From NCBI GenBank assembly GCA_025056375.1, contig JANWWH010000004.1, positions 1 through 52,278 on the forward strand: DNA of 52,278 nucleotides. The letters are read 5' to 3'. This DNA comes from Aquificaceae bacterium (GTDB taxonomy: Bacteria; Aquificota; Aquificia; Aquificales; Aquificaceae). This document shows positions 17,992 to 28,046 of the stretch, in pieces. The notes beneath the pieces are model-generated. The model made no database searches, was not told the origin of the DNA, and worked only from the letters and a program-made list of their open reading frames with translations. The translations under genes were made by a program, and so were the position numbers. The stretch's first letter is position 1. Every line of letters starts with the position of its first letter.

Positions 17992-19112
17992 TAATCTTTC
18001 TAATAATGCGTAAGCTTCTGCTCTTCCTGCCCTTTTTTCTTGCGGGTGGTGTCCTTCTATTAATTGCGGTTAGAGGTAACAAGGAAAACTACGCAGTGGC
18101 TGAGGAGAAGGAAGTAAAAACCCTCATCTACGGCACAGGCTACGCGAGGAACAAAGATTACCTTCTTCTGAGGTCAGAGGTCTCAGGATACATAAAGGAA
18201 GTTTTCGTTGAGGAGGGGGAGTATGTGAAAAAGGGTCAGGTGTTGGCGGTGCTGGATAGTGGCTCTCTTGAGGAGGGCATAAGGGAGGTTTCGGAGAGGC
18301 TTAAGTTGGTAAGAGAAAGGTCCAAAGAAGGCTCACCCTATCTTACCGCTTTAGAGAGCACCACGGAGGCGGCGCGTATAAACCTTGAAAAGGCAAAAAA
18401 GGTTTTTGAGAGAAGGGATAGGCTCTTCTCGCAAGGGCTCATACCCAGAGAAGCCTACGAACAGAGCAAAGCTCAGTATGAGACCGCCCAGAAGGAATAC
18501 GACAGGGCGAGGCAAACCTACGAGGATGCAGTTATGTCTCTCAGGGCTGATGAAAGGGTGCTTATGGCAGAGAGACAGAGACTTATAAAGGAGAGGGAAA
18601 AATACATCATAAAGAGCCCCATAGAAGGATACATCCTAAAGAGGTTTGTGAACCCCGGGGACTACATAAACCATGTGGGTCAAGAAAACCGACTCTTCTC
18701 AATAGGTTCAAAGGGTTGGGAGGTATGGTTGGAGGTGGACGAGGAATACGCAGGTATGATAAAAGAGGGTCAGAGGGTGAACCTAAGGGTGGACAGCTTT
18801 CCCGGAAGAGACTTTGAGGGCAGAGTTCTTCAGGTGGTCAAAGAAGTGGACAGAGCAAGAAAGCTCATCACCGTAAAGTTGGGAGCGGACTTACCCCAAG
18901 AGACGCCTACCGGTGCAACTGTGGAGGGTCACATAGAAGTGGAAAGGCGGAGGGCGTTGTTAATACCCGCGAAGGCTTACAGCGATGGGCATGTGCTTTT
19001 GTATGATGGTGTAAGAAGGGTAAAGGTTCCTGTGAAGTTGGGCAAGCAATACGGCGAGTTTGTGGAAGTTAAGGAAGGTCTCAAGCCTGGCGATAGAGTG
19101 CTCTTGCCATGA
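17988..19112 (+). CDS. MacA-like/HlyD periplasmic adaptor subunit (start may be ATG 18006)
   Basis: SGYIKEVFVEEGEYVKKGQVLAVLDSG lipoyl half-motif, coiled coil, followed by an ABC permease. Confidence 0.88.
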   Translation: MIIFLIMRKLLLFLPFFLAGGVLLLIAVRGNKENYAVAEEKEVKTLIYGTGYARNKDYLLLRSEVSGYIKEVFVEEGEYVKKGQVLAVLDSGSLEEGIREVSERLKLVRERSKEGSPYLTALESTTEAARINLEKAKKVFERRDRLFSQGLIPREAYEQSKAQYETAQKEYDRARQTYEDAVMSLRADERVLMAERQRLIKEREKYIIKSPIEGYILKRFVNPGDYINHVGQENRLFSIGSKGWEVWLEVDEEYAGMIKEGQRVNLRVDSFPGRDFEGRVLQVVKEVDRARKLITVKLGADLPQETPTGATVEGHIEVERRRALLIPAKAYSDGHVLLYDGVRRVKVPVKLGKQYGEFVEVKEGLKPGDRVLLP

Positions 19113-20329
19113 ACCATGTGCTTTTCGTAGCTCTTAAGATGCTCCTCCAGAGAAAAAGACAGACCGTAGTCTCAATTCTGGGCGTTTCCATGGGCGTGTC
19201 CGCCTTCATAGTGATGAGTTCGCTGATGCTGGGTTTTCAGAACTACTTTATCCAGCAGGTCATAGACTTAGAGCCTCACATAAAGGTAAAGCCAAGGGTG
19301 GAGGAGAAGGAAAGAGAGCCTTATACCCTCCTCCTTGGAGAAAAGCCAGAGGAGAAGGACCGTATTCTGGGCTGGCAGGACATGGTGAAATACATAGAGA
19401 GAAACCCAGAAGTGTTGGGCGTGGCGCCCAGGCTCGTGAGTAGAGGCATACTCAAGCATGGGGTCAGAGATAAACCTATAACCCTTCTGGGCATAGACCC
19501 AAAGAGAGAACCTAAAGCATCCATCGTAGAGAAGTTTCTCGTGCATAAAAACCTCCAGAGGTTGGAAACAAACAGGACGGGAGTGATAGTAGGTGTTCTG
19601 GTGGGGAAGAGCTTGGGCGTAGACCAACCGGGTAAAAAGCTTTTGCTGGTGGCACCAAACGGACGGACACTTCTCGTGACTGTGGAAGACCTCTTTGAAT
19701 CGGGCATAACCAACATAGATGACGCAAGGGTCTATATAAACATAAAGACCCTGCAGAGCCTTTTAGAAAGGCAGGGTGAGGTCAACGAAATAATCATCAA
19801 GATAAGAGATGTTAACAGGGCGGAAAAACTGTCGAGAGCCTTTCAGTCCTTCATACCCTATCAAGTAGAAAGTTGGCAGAGGGCATACAGAAACTTCCTA
19901 AGCATATTCAAGATACAGAACACCATAACCTACATGATAGTCTTTGCCATACTTACCGTGTCCGCCTTCGGTATTTTTAACATCATCATGATGACGGTTC
20001 TGGAGAAGAAAAAAGATATTGCCATACTTATGGCAATGGGTTTTAACAGAGGGGACATTCTGCTGATTTTTATGATGGAGGGCTTCGTCATAGGGGTTAT
20101 GGGTGCTCTCATAGGTTCTCTGGCGGGCTTTGCTCTTCAGGAATACTTAGAAAGTATAAAGCTGGACGTGGAAGGGCTTATAAGAACAAGGGGTTTTGTC
20201 CTTGAAAGAACTCCACTTCTCTATATTTACGCTCTTTTCTTCTCCTTGTTCTTTGCCCTTCTGGCAAGTTTTTACCCTTCTTACAGGGCAAGCAGGCTAA
20301 ACCCTGTGGACATATTCAGGAGTCAATGA
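19109..20329 (+). CDS. MacB/LolC-like ABC transporter permease
   Basis: 406 aa; N-terminal TM, large periplasmic domain, FtsX-like C-terminus. Confidence 0.88.
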   Translation: MNHVLFVALKMLLQRKRQTVVSILGVSMGVSAFIVMSSLMLGFQNYFIQQVIDLEPHIKVKPRVEEKEREPYTLLLGEKPEEKDRILGWQDMVKYIERNPEVLGVAPRLVSRGILKHGVRDKPITLLGIDPKREPKASIVEKFLVHKNLQRLETNRTGVIVGVLVGKSLGVDQPGKKLLLVAPNGRTLLVTVEDLFESGITNIDDARVYINIKTLQSLLERQGEVNEIIIKIRDVNRAEKLSRAFQSFIPYQVESWQRAYRNFLSIFKIQNTITYMIVFAILTVSAFGIFNIIMMTVLEKKKDIAILMAMGFNRGDILLIFMMEGFVIGVMGALIGSLAGFALQEYLESIKLDVEGLIRTRGFVLERTPLLYIYALFFSLFFALLASFYPSYRASRLNPVDIFRSQ

Positions 20330-21003
20330 AGGTTATAGAGCTCAGGGGTATAAGAAAGTCCATCGGGCAGGAGGAAATACTCAAAGGCATAGACCTAAGC
20401 GTTCAGGTGGGGGAGTTCCTGGCTATAGTGGGTGCAAGCGGTTCAGGTAAGAGCTCTCTACTATACATAATGGGTCTTTTGGACAAGCCCACTGAAGGTG
20501 AGGTTTTTTTTGAAGGCGAGAGGGTGGACTTCTCGGAGGAAAAAAGGCTTTCGGAGCTCAGAAACAAAAAAATCGGCTTCGTCTTTCAGTTTCACTACCT
20601 GCTTCCCGAGTTTACCCTTTTGGAAAATGTGATGCTACCCGCCATAAAACTGGGCATGAAGAAGGATGAAGCGGAGGAAAGAGCTTACGAGCTTTTGAAT
20701 TCTTTGGGGCTTGGAGGTAAGGAGAGGAGAAGGATTTATCAGATATCGGGTGGTGAGATGCAAAGGGTTGCAATAGCGAGAGCCCTTATAAACAGTCCCT
20801 CCGCCATACTCGCAGACGAGCCTACGGGAAACCTTGACAGCAAGAACAGTCAAAGGGTCATGGAAATATTCAAGGAGATAAACCGCAGGGGGACAACCAT
20901 CGTCATGGTGACCCACGAGCTGGAGCTGGCGGAGCAGGCTCAGAGATTGGTGGAAATCAAGGATGGAGCGGTTCTTTCAGACAGAGCTATTCAAAGAGCC
21001 TGA
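20326..21003 (+). CDS. ABC transporter ATP-binding protein (LolD/MacB-like)
   Basis: Walker A GASGSGKSS, signature ISGGEMQR, Walker B AILADEPTGNLD. Confidence 0.95.
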   Translation: MKVIELRGIRKSIGQEEILKGIDLSVQVGEFLAIVGASGSGKSSLLYIMGLLDKPTEGEVFFEGERVDFSEEKRLSELRNKKIGFVFQFHYLLPEFTLLENVMLPAIKLGMKKDEAEERAYELLNSLGLGGKERRRIYQISGGEMQRVAIARALINSPSAILADEPTGNLDSKNSQRVMEIFKEINRRGTTIVMVTHELELAEQAQRLVEIKDGAVLSDRAIQRA

Positions 21004-22363
21004 CCGCACCCTCCAGAACCCTCTGAAGTTCCTCCTCCGTAGGCATCTCTCCGTATACCCTTATGAGGGGCTCAGTGCCTGAGGCTCTGAAAAGCACCCA
21101 GCCGTCACCTTCAAAAACCAGCTTGAGACCGTCAAGGGTTGTGACCTTTGAAACCTTTAGACCCCCGAGGCTCTCCGGTGGGTTTTTCGTGAGTTCTTTA
21201 AGCCTCTCCTTTTTGTCCTCTTCTGCGTGGAAGTCCACCCTCTTGAAGTAAGACCTTCCATATTCTCTAAAAAGCTCTTCTATGACCTCAGAAAGGGGTT
21301 TGTCCTTAAGGAGGAGGAGCTCCAGTATGTTAAGCCCAGTAAAGAGACCATCCCTCTCAGGTAAAAAGTCCACGATGCCGTAGCCACCGCTCTCCTCACC
21401 ACCAAAGAGAACCTTTTCTTTCAGGATTATCTCGTTTATGTTCTTAAAACCCACCGCTACCTCTCTTAGCTCCACCCCCTCCGCCTTGCATATCCTGTCC
21501 GCCAGGTATGTGGTGGAAACCGTCTTTACTACAAGTCCTTCTCTCTTGCCCTTGTTCTTGATAAGATGGTAGAGGAGCAAGGCATACAGGAGCTGGGCGT
21601 TCACGAAGTTGCCTTTCTCGTCAACCAGAGCAATCCTGTCGCCGTCACCGTCGTTGACCACACCCAGGTCTGCGCCCAAGGCTCTGACGCTCATCACAAG
21701 GGGCTCAAGATACCTCTCCACCGGTTCGGGTGCATGACCGCCAAAAAGGGGGTCTCTGAAGCTCCTTATGCTGTGTATGTTAGTTTTGGTCCCTGAAAGG
21801 ACATGAAAGTAAGTGCCAAGGCTTGAACCATACATGGCATCGTGGACCAGGTGGAGCTCCTTCTGCATGAAGAGCTCCCTACTTATCCTGCCCTTTACCT
21901 CCCTCATGTATTCACCCCACACGTTTACATGCTCAGGCTGGAACTTCTCTGGCTTTATGTCCACCACCCTCGGGAGCTCCTCCTCCACTTGAGCTATGAA
22001 CTCGGGCGTGGCGGAGCCTCCAAAAGAGTCCTTTATCTTGTAACCGTTATACTCCGGGGGATTGTGAGAGGCGGTTATCATCACGCCGTTGTCAAAACCC
22101 ATATATTTAACCGCAAAAGAAACCATGGGTGTGGTGCAGGCTTTGTTGACAAGGTAGGTCTCAAACCCCAGGGTTCTGAAAACTCTGTAAACCTCAAGGG
22201 CGAAGTGCTCGGACATGAAACGGTTGTCATAGCCTACCACTACCTTCCTCTTACCCTGCCTTTCCAGAACCTTTGCATGAGCCTGTGCCACTCTACGGAC
22301 ATTTTCGAAGGTAAAGCTTTCTCCTATTATCGCTCTCCACCCGTCAGTGCCAAACTTTATCAT
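20987..22363 (-). CDS. Phosphoglucomutase/phosphomannomutase family protein
   Basis: MIKFGTDGWRAIIGESFT, ITASHNPPEYNGYK, NDGDGDRIALVD, RASGTEPLIRVY; AAGGAGG RBS. Confidence 0.93.
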   Translation of the reverse strand: MIKFGTDGWRAIIGESFTFENVRRVAQAHAKVLERQGKRKVVVGYDNRFMSEHFALEVYRVFRTLGFETYLVNKACTTPMVSFAVKYMGFDNGVMITASHNPPEYNGYKIKDSFGGSATPEFIAQVEEELPRVVDIKPEKFQPEHVNVWGEYMREVKGRISRELFMQKELHLVHDAMYGSSLGTYFHVLSGTKTNIHSIRSFRDPLFGGHAPEPVERYLEPLVMSVRALGADLGVVNDGDGDRIALVDEKGNFVNAQLLYALLLYHLIKNKGKREGLVVKTVSTTYLADRICKAEGVELREVAVGFKNINEIILKEKVLFGGEESGGYGIVDFLPERDGLFTGLNILELLLLKDKPLSEVIEELFREYGRSYFKRVDFHAEEDKKERLKELTKNPPESLGGLKVSKVTTLDGLKLVFEGDGWVLFRASGTEPLIRVYGEMPTEEELQRVLEGAVRLFE

Positions 22364-23205
22364 GGTTTGCCTCCTTGAGGTATGTTTATTATAGGCGTCA
22401 TTCTCGTGTCGTAGGGCAGTAGTATTATGGTGTTGTTCTGACTTCTTGCGTATTCTTGGATGTTTTCTATAAACTTCCACATGAGGTATTCCTTGGTAAG
22501 AGAACCCGCTATTATTTTGTTTGCCTCCGATATGCCCTGGGCTTCTACCCTTTTTCTCTCCGCCTCCAGCTTTTCCTTTTCCAGCAAAAACTGCATCCTC
22601 TGTGCCTCCTCGTAAGCCCTCCTCTTTTCTTCTATAGCTTTTACTACACTATCTGGAAGCCTTATGTCCCTTACGAGCACATCCTCAAGGATTAGATACC
22701 TGCGGGCGAGCTGTTGGCGCACCTCACCCCTTATCCTTTCCTGAAGTTTTTGCCTTTCCTGATAGACTACGGAGCTCTCCATCTCCGCTATGGCGTCCCT
22801 GACCGCAGTCCTGACTATCTGCTTTATTATCTTTTCCTCGTAGTCAGGACCGTATTCTCTTATGAGCTCTGGGGCTTTCTTGGCGTCAACCCTGTAGAGC
22901 ACTCCCACATCCAGCGTCACTGGCAAGCCATCCTTTGAGAGAGAGCTTATGGGGCTTTGCTTTTCCCTGGTAAATTCCACCGCACGGGTTCTCACTTCTA
23001 CTTTTTCCACCGTCTGGATAAGAGGCACTCTCAGGTGTAAGCCCTCTGTCAAGGGGGTAGGTTCTATCTTGCCCAGCGTCCTCTTTATACCCACAAAGCC
23101 GGAGGGTATAATAATTAGGGGATTTGCTAAGAGCACAGCCAGAAGCAGAAATACAGGGATAAGGAAAAAACTTGGGTTGGGGATACGAGGCTGTAAGCTT
23201 TTCAT
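22360..23205 (-). CDS. SPFH/prohibitin-family membrane protein
   Basis: 281 aa; N-terminal TM, IIIPSGFVGIKRTLGKI, C-terminal coiled coil. Confidence 0.88.
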   Translation of the reverse strand: MKSLQPRIPNPSFFLIPVFLLLAVLLANPLIIIPSGFVGIKRTLGKIEPTPLTEGLHLRVPLIQTVEKVEVRTRAVEFTREKQSPISSLSKDGLPVTLDVGVLYRVDAKKAPELIREYGPDYEEKIIKQIVRTAVRDAIAEMESSVVYQERQKLQERIRGEVRQQLARRYLILEDVLVRDIRLPDSVVKAIEEKRRAYEEAQRMQFLLEKEKLEAERKRVEAQGISEANKIIAGSLTKEYLMWKFIENIQEYARSQNNTIILLPYDTRMTPIINIPQGGKP

Positions 23206-23241
23206 TTTTACCCTCCGGGAACTATTATAATAAAGTCGCTT

Positions 23242-24339
23242 ATGCTACCGCAAGAAGTGCTCAGAGAAGCTCTGAAAAGAGGAAAACTAAAGAGCGAAAA
23301 CTTTCAAGGGTTTGAATACTTACGTTTCACCGACGACTTTAAAGATGTTCCCAGGGGCACGGTGCTTTATAAAGATACGGTTATATGGGGCTATCCTCAC
23401 ATAGGTAGGATATTCCAGCTCTCCACAGGCATAAGAGAGCAATTCTCCGCACCTTTCTGGGTAGAGGAGAAGGTAGATGGTTACAACGCACGGGTTTTTT
23501 CTCACGAGGGACAGATATACGCCCTTACGAGGGGTGGCTACGTATGTGCCTTTACAACGGATAGAGTTCTTGATTTTGTAAACCCAAGGTTCTTTGAGGA
23601 CAACCCCCATTTGGTGCTCTGCATGGAGGTGGCAGGACCAGAAAACCCCTACGTAGAAGAGAGCCCCCCTTATGTTAGGGAGGATGTAAGGTTCTTCCTC
23701 TTTGACATCATGGTAAAAAACCGTCAAGATTTTCTGCCCTACAGAGAAAAGCTCAAACTTATACGGGAATATAGTTTACCCAGCGTGGAGAACTTTGGAC
23801 TTTTTAACCTGGACCAAGTGGAGGAATTAAAGGGCATACTAAGAAGGCTCAACGAAGAAAAAAGAGAGGGCGTAGTTTTGAAAGAGGATTCTCCAAAAGA
23901 CAAGAGGGTAAAATACATCACAAGCTATGCCAACCTAAACGATATAAGGGTGACCTCTCTGAACATGCTCGGTCTTCCACCGGATTACTACACTAACAGG
24001 CTCCTTAGACTTGCCCTTTTCATAGAGGAGGAAGGCATTGAAAAAGATGAAGGGCTATACATGGAACTGGGTGAGGCTTTCCTCTCCGGTCTCTTTGAAG
24101 CCTGTAGGATGGCGAAAGAAGAAGGTAAGGTGCGTAGAGTGTTTCGATGTAGGTTCAGAAGCAAGGAAAGAGCTCTTCTCTTTATTGAGCAGATAAAGCA
24201 TGTTTCCACCCACATACAGGTAAACCAACTATCCTTGAGGAAGGAAGGGGAATTCTGGCTTCTTGAATTTGAAAAGGTTTTTCTGAACATGACGGGGCTT
24301 TTGGGTCACCTTCTGGGTGGGGGGTCTTTGGTAGACTAA
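23242..24339 (+). CDS. ATP-dependent RNA ligase, archaeal-type Rnl3 family
   Basis: 365 aa; motif [35 protein letters not shown] nucleotidyltransferase motifs; C-terminal helical domain. Confidence 0.85.
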   Translation: MLPQEVLREALKRGKLKSENFQGFEYLRFTDDFKDVPRGTVLYKDTVIWGYPHIGRIFQLSTGIREQFSAPFWVEEKVDGYNARVFSHEGQIYALTRGGYVCAFTTDRVLDFVNPRFFEDNPHLVLCMEVAGPENPYVEESPPYVREDVRFFLFDIMVKNRQDFLPYREKLKLIREYSLPSVENFGLFNLDQVEELKGILRRLNEEKREGVVLKEDSPKDKRVKYITSYANLNDIRVTSLNMLGLPPDYYTNRLLRLALFIEEEGIEKDEGLYMELGEAFLSGLFEACRMAKEEGKVRRVFRCRFRSKERALLFIEQIKHVSTHIQVNQLSLRKEGEFWLLEFEKVFLNMTGLLGHLLGGGSLVD

Positions 24340-24917
24340 GCCCTTAGGGTGTAGCTCTCAAGGATGAACCTAAAACCCTTAGGGTCTATGAGCTTTATAC
24401 CCACCTTATCCGCCCAGTTTCGAAGACCCTCGTCACCAGAAACGAGTATGCCATCCAGCTCGTAAGCCAAGAGGAGCACATCCAGGTCTTCTTTGCTGTC
24501 TATTATGCCAGCTCTAAGGGCTTCTCTGTATTTGTCTCTCAGCTTGTTGACGAGCTTACCCACATCCGCCTCCTGAAGCTTCCCTGCTTCCTTCGTATGT
24601 TCCTCCGCTATACGCAAACCCTTGTTTATCCTGTATCGCACCTCCTCTATAAACTCGTAAAGGAACTCTGCGGGCACCATAAGGTTGAACCTCCTCGGTG
24701 AGCGTATCCTTACCGCCATTTCGAACCTGGGCTTTAGACCGCCCAACTCCACCATCTTGTTTAACTCCTCATACACGGATGTGGGTATGTAAAACTGGGC
24801 TTTGCTATGAGAGGCAAGAGATATGAAGTTCTCTATGGCACCCATCTGGTCTCTTTCAAACTGGGTGTAAACGTCGGGGTTTGTAAACAGGCTCGTATCG
24901 AGCACGAATATGTCCAT
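24336..24917 (-). CDS. PIN-domain 'RNA ligase partner' protein
   Basis: [11 protein letters not shown]...[30 protein letters not shown] acidic PIN residues; convergent with the RNA ligase. Confidence 0.82.
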   Translation of the reverse strand: MDIFVLDTSLFTNPDVYTQFERDQMGAIENFISLASHSKAQFYIPTSVYEELNKMVELGGLKPRFEMAVRIRSPRRFNLMVPAEFLYEFIEEVRYRINKGLRIAEEHTKEAGKLQEADVGKLVNKLRDKYREALRAGIIDSKEDLDVLLLAYELDGILVSGDEGLRNWADKVGIKLIDPKGFRFILESYTLRA

Positions 24918-24921
24918 GCTC

Positions 24922-25737
24922 TTAATTATACAGATAGTCCAGAACCGCCTTCTTTACCACCCCGTAGGGCACTTCCAGACCTGTCCAGAGCCTGAAGCTC
25001 TCCATGCCCTGATACAGTAGCATGTCAAGACCGTCCTGAAAGGGACAGCCCTTTGCCTTTGCAAACCTCAAAAGGGGGGTCTCCTTGTATATGATATCCA
25101 TAACCCTGTGTTCTGGTAGGAGCAAGCTGTAGTCAAAAAGGGGCGGGTCATCTTCCTTAAGTCCCGAGGAGGTGGCGTTGACGATAAGCATCACATCCTT
25201 CAGAACCCTCTCCGGCTTTTCAACCACCTTACAGCCAAATTCTCCGCAGAGCTTTTCCGCCTTCTCCTTTGTCCTGTTCCACAGAAAAACCTCTGCCCCT
25301 TCTGTCTTTAGAGCGTAGAGCACAGCCCTTGAGGAACCGCCAGCACCCAGCAACAGGACCTTTATACCCTTTATTTGTGGAAGGAGCTTCTTTACAGCCT
25401 TCAAAAAGCCTATCCAGTCCGTGTTGTAGGCGTAAACTCCCTCTTTGCTAAACTTTAAGGTGTTGGCGGAGCCTATACTCTCCGCGTGCGGGTCAACAAA
25501 GTCTACGAGCGCGAGAGCCCTTTCCTTATGAGGCAGTGTTACGTTCACACCCCTCACGCCCAAAGATTTAAGACCTCTAAAGGCAGTCTCAAAATCCTCA
25601 GGCTTGACCTCAAAGGGCACATAAACTGCGTTCAGAGAAAAGTGCCTAAAGGCTTCGTTTTGGAAAACTGGCGAGAGAGAATGCCTTACAGGGTAGCCTA
25701 TTAGACCGTAGACCTCCGTTTTTCCATCAAGGTTCAT
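24922..25737 (-). CDS. aroE: Shikimate dehydrogenase
   Basis: [44 protein letters not shown]. Confidence 0.95.
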   Translation of the reverse strand: MNLDGKTEVYGLIGYPVRHSLSPVFQNEAFRHFSLNAVYVPFEVKPEDFETAFRGLKSLGVRGVNVTLPHKERALALVDFVDPHAESIGSANTLKFSKEGVYAYNTDWIGFLKAVKKLLPQIKGIKVLLLGAGGSSRAVLYALKTEGAEVFLWNRTKEKAEKLCGEFGCKVVEKPERVLKDVMLIVNATSSGLKEDDPPLFDYSLLLPEHRVMDIIYKETPLLRFAKAKGCPFQDGLDMLLYQGMESFRLWTGLEVPYGVVKKAVLDYLYN

Positions 25738-25991
25738 CCCAGATGATATCTGGGTTGGAGTATCTCTACCTTCTTTACCCAGCTGAGGTTGCCTTTGATA
25801 GCCATGTCCACCACATTTTTAACGCTCACGTCCGCTATAGGACAGTCGGTGCAACCCCCTTCAAACTGAAGGTAAACCTCACCTTCCCTTATGTCCACTA
25901 CTTTAAGGTCTCCCTGGTGCTCCTTCAGGGCTGGTCTTATCCTCTCAAGTATCTCTTCTACCTCTCTGAATTCTCTTTCTTCCATAATCAA
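25734..25991 (-). CDS. NifU C-terminal domain (Nfu) protein
   Basis: 85 aa; IRPALKEHQGDLKVVDI and GGCTDCPIADVSVKN (CxxC). Confidence 0.9.
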   Translation of the reverse strand: MIMEEREFREVEEILERIRPALKEHQGDLKVVDIREGEVYLQFEGGCTDCPIADVSVKNVVDMAIKGNLSWVKKVEILQPRYHLG

Positions 25992-26224
25992 TCCTCCACC
26001 TGCCTGTATAAATCTTGTATTTCCTGCCAGAGATTTCCCTGAGCTTCATCATCCAAATCCATTAGCCTGCAAAAGCCTTTCAAAGTGAGCTTGTCCAAAA
26101 CTACGCTTTCAATATCCTCCTCTTCAATTATCCGATAACCATACCTTAAGAGCACCTCTTTGGATTGGGGCATAAGCTGTATAAGCTCCGAGAGCTTTGT
26201 ATCAAAGGTTATCCTTTCTCTCAT
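25988..26224 (-). CDS. DUF1858-like small protein
   Basis: 78 aa; TKLSELIQLMPQSKEVLLRYGYRI resembles the DUF1858 N-terminal pattern; 4-bp overlaps with both neighbours. Confidence 0.55.
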   Translation of the reverse strand: MRERITFDTKLSELIQLMPQSKEVLLRYGYRIIEEEDIESVVLDKLTLKGFCRLMDLDDEAQGNLWQEIQDLYRQVED

Positions 26225-26472
26225 ACTTCCTTAACCTTCTTCACAAAAAGGTGATACTCGCCCTCTTCTTCGTAAAGCCCCAGAAATTCCTGACCTGTAG
26301 CCCTGCACCAGGCGGGTATGTCTTCCACTACCCCAGGGTCATCAGCCACAAGTTCAAGCACTTGACCTATAGCCATAGTTTTCATAACCTTTGCAGTCTC
26401 CGCTATGGGCACGGGGCAGAAGGTGCCCACCACATCGTGCACCACATCGGGCTTCAGGTTTTCAAGCTCCAT
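26221..26472 (-). CDS. TusA-family sulfur-carrier-like protein
   Basis: 83 aa; TFCPVPIAETAKVMKTMAIGQVLELVADDPGVVEDIPAWCRATGQEFL. Confidence 0.88.
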   Translation of the reverse strand: MELENLKPDVVHDVVGTFCPVPIAETAKVMKTMAIGQVLELVADDPGVVEDIPAWCRATGQEFLGLYEEEGEYHLFVKKVKEV

Positions 26473-27508
26473 CTTTTGCTCCCTGTCTTAGGTATATTTT
26501 ATAAGAATTTATCACTTCCTGAGCTGCGGGCTCCCCCCAGAAAACCCTCTCTTCCTCACCTGAGCAGAGCACCACCTCGCAGGGCTCATTTTTAGAGTAT
26601 CTGGCAACCAAGTCCGCAACCAGCTTAAACTCTCCCTCAGAGAGCTTGCCCTTTATGAGGGCAAAAGTTCCCTTATGGTCCCTTCTGTAAGCGTAAGCAT
26701 ACCTGCTTCTGAAACCCTGAAGAAACCTGACTTCGCCCTCATTTCTGGCTATTATGAGCTTTACGCCAGAGGGGAGCCTGAAATGCCTACCCACGGTAAA
26801 GAGCACAAGGTCTTCCCTGCTTATTGAACCTTCCACTTTTATGGCTTCTTTGAACCTGTAGGCATAGCTTTCGTCGGTCAGGTAACAGCAGCCACCCGCA
26901 GGCTGTTCGTATTCAAGCCCATATTTTTGGGCTAAGGCTATCTGTTTCTTTCTACCTCTTCCCCTTATGTCCAACAGTCTCTCTCTGTTAACCCACCTTA
27001 GCTTTTCGGGAAGGGTCTCGGGGAGGAGTTTTGCGGAGAGGGGTCTGAGCAGGTAACCCTCTAAGCCCGCCTGCCTTTCTATAAACATAAGCCTATCAAA
27101 GGTCTGACTCATGGGTCTTTGTCCCAACACTTCTCCAGTCACCACAAAGTGGTATCCCTCTTTTTCCTTTATCTCCCTTGCTTTACTTAACATCAATATC
27201 CTGCAGTCCACACAGGGGTTTATGTGCCTGCCGTAGCCGTGTCTGGGATTTAGTATCACATCAAAGTATTCCTGCGATATGTCTACTATATCCAAAGGAA
27301 CTTGAAGGTGGGCTGCTGCTCTTAAGGCGGGGTTCACATAATGAGACCCATCCTCCTTCTTTAGACCAAGACGCCTCTTGTGTTCGGTAATGCAGAAACC
27401 TGTGTAGAAGTGGAGGGCCTTCACCTCTATGCCCTGGTCCTGGAGCACCCGAACCGCCAGAGAACTATCCAGCCCTCCAGAAAAAAGAGCGACCGCCCTT
27501 ACTTTCAT
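26462..27508 (-). CDS. PP-loop thiouridylase-like protein (ThiI/MnmA-related)
   Basis: 348 aa; ALFSGGLDSSLAV PP-loop, NPCVDCRILMLSKA, GEVLGQRPMSQ, AGGCCYLTDE. Confidence 0.82.
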   Translation of the reverse strand: MKVRAVALFSGGLDSSLAVRVLQDQGIEVKALHFYTGFCITEHKRRLGLKKEDGSHYVNPALRAAAHLQVPLDIVDISQEYFDVILNPRHGYGRHINPCVDCRILMLSKAREIKEKEGYHFVVTGEVLGQRPMSQTFDRLMFIERQAGLEGYLLRPLSAKLLPETLPEKLRWVNRERLLDIRGRGRKKQIALAQKYGLEYEQPAGGCCYLTDESYAYRFKEAIKVEGSISREDLVLFTVGRHFRLPSGVKLIIARNEGEVRFLQGFRSRYAYAYRRDHKGTFALIKGKLSEGEFKLVADLVARYSKNEPCEVVLCSGEEERVFWGEPAAQEVINSYKIYLRQGAKDGA

Positions 27509-27966
27509 GTAGAAAGGAACTCAAACTCTCTGCTTTCCTCTTCTTCTTCCTCGTAACAGTCAGGTATACGGAGAGCCTCTTCCACTCTTCCTTGCTTGAG
27601 GAGGTAGTCCTTTATAGCCACGTGGAGGGTCTCAAGCCCCAAGTTAGTGCAGTGTATCTTCTGTGGTGGAAGACCCCCCAGCTCGTCAAATATATCCTTG
27701 TAGGTGAGGTTGAGCGCATAGTCTATGCTCTTGCCTTTTATCATCTCTGTCAGCTGGGAAGAAACCGCTATGGCGGAGCCACAACCGAAGGTTTTAAACC
27801 TTACATCCTCTATGATATCCCCTTCAGGGTTTACCTTGAGGGTAAAGAGCATGGCATCTCCACAGGCAGGGTTGCCACATTGACCTATGGCGTTTGCTTC
27901 CTCCAACACACCCACATTTCGCGGGTTCAGGAAGTGGTCAAGCACTTTCTCACTGTATTCAAACAT
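27505..27966 (-). CDS. iscU: IscU/NifU N-terminal-type Fe-S scaffold protein
   Basis: 153 aa; GNPACGDAM, FKTFGCGSAIAVSSQL, PQKIHCTNLG; acidic C-terminal tail. Confidence 0.9.
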   Translation of the reverse strand: MFEYSEKVLDHFLNPRNVGVLEEANAIGQCGNPACGDAMLFTLKVNPEGDIIEDVRFKTFGCGSAIAVSSQLTEMIKGKSIDYALNLTYKDIFDELGGLPPQKIHCTNLGLETLHVAIKDYLLKQGRVEEALRIPDCYEEEEEESREFEFLST

Positions 27967-28046
27967 CTTAACACCTCCTTAAACTTGTTAGGTTATAATA
28001 TGACGAATTGGTCGGCTTTTGCCATGACCTTTATCAAAGATATTTT

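Noticed and set aside
21842-22378. 178-aa + strand ORF over the phosphomutase
   Set aside because: Antisense shadow ORF with no domain signal.
27989-28015. Partial similarity of the iscU upstream region (TAGGTTATAATATGACGAATTGGTCGGC) to the TetR palindrome
   Set aside because: Shares a TAGGTTATAATAT string and one GGTCGG half-site, but lacks the palindromic arrangement; probably shared -10 composition.
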